Assembly (NCBI GenBank): GCA_019410445.1
Contig: DXSO01000033.1
Coordinates: forward strand, 1 to 8,208
Direction of reading: 5' to 3'
Length of the DNA: 8,208 bases
Source of the DNA: Sutterella sp.
GTDB lineage: Bacteria > Pseudomonadota > Gammaproteobacteria > Burkholderiales > Burkholderiaceae_F
This document shows, piece by piece, positions 6,108 to 8,208 of the stretch. The notes beneath the pieces were generated by a model. It was not told where the DNA came from. It ran no database searches and saw nothing but the letters and a program-made list of their open reading frames with translations. The translations under genes were made by a program, and so were the position numbers. Each line of letters opens with the position of its first letter. Within the stretch, counting starts at the first letter, position 1.

Positions 6108-8208
6108 TCAAAGTCGACGTAAAGCCTCCCATTGCTTTGTCAAGCGCTTGACGCTGACCGGCATGGGTGTTCGCAGCTCCTGAGCAAAAAGCGAAACTCG
6201 CAGCTCCTCAAGCATCCAACGGAAATTTTCCAGCCGTTCGTCCGTCGTTCCTTTTCGTGCAGACATTTCACGGTACAACGCCGTCGACAACTTGGCAATT
6301 TCAGCCATGTGCGCCGAATCACGCTGCGGATCGTTGCGCAACCGTTCCAATCGCACATTGACGGCTTTGATATACCGCGGATAGTGCTTGAGCCGTTCAA
6401 AGGGCACATTGATCAAAAAGTGCGGGACAAAAAGCGCTCGCAGCTGATTTTCAATGTCTTTGACCGCGTCGGCAAACGCACGTGCGGACTGCAAACGTTT
6501 GTTGAGACCCGACAATTCTGAGGCCACCGTTTCCATCAGCCGAAGATACTCACCGCCGATGAGCGTCAGACGCGAACGCGCTTCATCTTTTTTCTGCTGG
6601 AACTGCAGCTCGTTAATCGGCCATTCGCCCTGCATGGCAGCCGTTTCCACCGCTGCCGCCGTCAGTTCGTCCCGCAGCAACTCAAAGCTCTCAAAGCTTT
6701 TGGTAATCGGCGCGATCACCGCGCATTGCATCTGTACGCGCTGCAGTCCGTTGAGATTGCGCTGCAGATAACGCACCTGTTCTCTGAGCTGCAACACAAA
6801 CAAACGTCTCAGTCCTGCTCGATGTGCTTTTCGTGCGTCTTCCAAATCGTCAAAAACGTCCAACGTGCAGGACTCGCCTTTGTCGACCAAAGCAGGATGT
6901 CCGATCAACGTCAGTCCTCCGCGCCGAATCTCCATCAGTTCGGGCAACTCCCCGAAGTTCCAGTTCGTAATATTTTCGGCAAGATCTGCCGACACGGAGG
7001 CATCTGCCTGAGCCACATTACGGAATGTCTCCTGAGCCTGTGCGCCAAACTCAGCACGCAGTTCTGCAAGATTTCGTCCCATGCCGATCTGTCGGCCATG
7101 TTCATCGAGCACTTTAAAGTTCATGAACAAATGCGGCTGCAGCATCTCAAGCTTGAAGTCGGTTCGCTCGCAAACCGTCCCTGTTTGTTCACGAATATCG
7201 CCGATCAAAGCGTCAACCAAAGTTTTTGTTAACGTCTGAACACCGCCCGTACGTTCAAAGAATCCTTCGGCGTACTTGTCGATCGGCACACAATGACGTC
7301 GCAATTTCTGAGGCAGCGATTTGATCAACGCACGCACTTTTTCTTTGAGCATGCCCGGAACCAGCCACTCACAACGCACTGCATCGATCTGATTGAGGGC
7401 AAAGATCGGGACAGCAAGCGTCACACCATCTCTGACGGATCCCGGCTCGAAATGGTAGGTCAGAGCCATCTCAATTCCGGCTGCCCGATAAATCTTCGGA
7501 TACCACTCCGCAGTCACTCCACTGGCATCATGACGCATCAAATCGTCACGTTTCATGAAAAGAATCTTCGGATTGTCCTTTTCAGCGATACGACGCCACT
7601 TCTCAAAGGTAGACCCGCCTACGACAGACGCATCCAAAATCTTGTCGTAAAAGGCGTAAATCGTTTCATCATCGACAAGCACATCCGGACGGCGGGTCTT
7701 GTTTTCAATTTCTTCGATTTCCCGAACCAACCGTCGATTGTGCGCGAAAAATGGGGCTTTCGTCTCGTAGAGCCCTTCAACCAATGCCTGACGGATGAAG
7801 ATATCGCGAGCCGCAGCCGGGTCATGAGGTGCAAACTGCACGCGTCGATCTGTGTAAACCGGCAAGCCGTAGAGCGTACCGCGTTCAAGAGCCACGACTT
7901 CAGCTCTGGATTTCTCCCAATGCGGTTCACTCCAACTCTTCTTGATCAAATGCAGTCCCGCCCGTTCGATCCACTCGGGTTCGATATCGGCAACACAGCG
8001 CGCAAACAATCGACTGGTTTCCACCAATTCGGAGGCCATGACCCACTTGCCCGCCTTCTTGGCAAGCGCCGATCCCGGCCAAACCCAGAAACGAATGCCT
8101 CGAGCCCCCAAATACGGAGCCGCGCGCAGATCCGCAGAAAGGTCTCTCATGCCAAGATTGCCGAGCAAACCTGTCAGCAGCGATGCGTGCAGTGACTCAT
8201 AATCCGCC
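6108..8208 (-). CDS. hrpA: ATP-dependent RNA helicase HrpA, C-terminal part (cut by the window edge)
   Basis: HrpA is a DEAH-box RNA helicase (E. coli length 1300 residues), linked in E. coli to mRNA processing and to rescue of stalled ribosomes. Only the last 699 residues are visible. The frame stays open to the right edge, beginning ADYESLHASLLTGLLGNLGM, which matches the family internally, so there is no start codon here and the helicase motor lies outside the window. The fragment holds the region after the helicase-associated domain, an OB-like part, and the large HrpA-specific C-terminal domain (DUF3418). Recognisable blocks are ARxxRFWVWPGSAL, KWVMASELVETSRLFAR, HLIKKSWSEPHWE, VDDETIYAFYD, FEPGSVRDGVTLAVP and, at the end, MLEELRVSLFAQELRTP. 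The length to the stop agrees with E. coli HrpA, so the C-terminus is intact. The racemase gene follows on the same strand after about 124 bases. Confidence 0.95.
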   Translation of the reverse strand, partial: ADYESLHASLLTGLLGNLGMRDLSADLRAAPYLGARGIRFWVWPGSALAKKAGKWVMASELVETSRLFARCVADIEPEWIERAGLHLIKKSWSEPHWEKSRAEVVALERGTLYGLPVYTDRRVQFAPHDPAAARDIFIRQALVEGLYETKAPFFAHNRRLVREIEEIENKTRRPDVLVDDETIYAFYDKILDASVVGGSTFEKWRRIAEKDNPKILFMKRDDLMRHDASGVTAEWYPKIYRAAGIEMALTYHFEPGSVRDGVTLAVPIFALNQIDAVRCEWLVPGMLKEKVRALIKSLPQKLRRHCVPIDKYAEGFFERTGGVQTLTKTLVDALIGDIREQTGTVCERTDFKLEMLQPHLFMNFKVLDEHGRQIGMGRNLAELRAEFGAQAQETFRNVAQADASVSADLAENITNWNFGELPELMEIRRGGLTLIGHPALVDKGESCTLDVFDDLEDARKAHRAGLRRLFVLQLREQVRYLQRNLNGLQRVQMQCAVIAPITKSFESFELLRDELTAAAVETAAMQGEWPINELQFQQKKDEARSRLTLIGGEYLRLMETVASELSGLNKRLQSARAFADAVKDIENQLRALFVPHFLINVPFERLKHYPRYIKAVNVRLERLRNDPQRDSAHMAEIAKLSTALYREMSARKGTTDERLENFRWMLEELRVSLFAQELRTPMPVSVKRLTKQWEALRRL

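Noticed and set aside
7293..8195. 300-codon plus-strand open frame opposite hrpA
   Set aside because: It is long, but it is antisense to conserved HrpA blocks, has no ribosome site that I can see, and has no recognisable domain.

Overview
The window looks like ordinary chromosomal DNA of a Gram-negative proteobacterium. A class 2 (quinone-linked) dihydroorotate dehydrogenase, an E. coli-type HrpA C-terminus and an initiator tRNA with the bacterial C1/A72 mismatch all point that way. A betaproteobacterium of the Burkholderiales (Sutterellaceae-like) is my best guess, but this is an inference from gene content and style, not a search result. I see no phage, transposon, plasmid or CRISPR signature.

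Layout, left to right. (1) Positions 1-300 are a leftward stable-RNA region: an initiator tRNA-fMet on the minus strand with its own strong promoter and intrinsic terminator. Beyond it lies a second strong leftward promoter whose gene is outside the window. (2) A roughly 330-base non-coding stretch carries a good sigma70-like promoter and a long leader in front of pyrD (632-1681, plus strand), which ends in a strong terminator. (3) A plus-strand two-gene unit follows. The first gene is a membrane-bound iron-sulfur oxidoreductase of the EtfD/HdrD type: five membrane helices, two 4Fe-4S motifs and two cysteine-rich CCG domains. The second is an IclR-family regulator in the stop/start overlap zone, closed by an intrinsic terminator. 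(4) On the minus strand, converging on that unit, is an aspartate/glutamate racemase-family protein with an extra N-terminal domain that looks like a third racemase half-domain. (5) Upstream of it, on the same strand, is the C-terminal half of the RNA helicase HrpA, cut by the right edge.

The genes do not form one pathway. pyrD makes orotate and passes electrons to quinone. The iron-sulfur protein probably also feeds electrons into the quinone pool, from an unidentified donor, and the coupled IclR regulator suggests substrate-responsive control. The racemase probably supplies or uses D-amino acids. HrpA acts on RNA and ribosomes. The items most worth following up are the three-half racemase architecture, the orphan EtfD-like/IclR pair, and the palindrome around the leftward promoter at the left edge. 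I found no convincing previously undescribed system.
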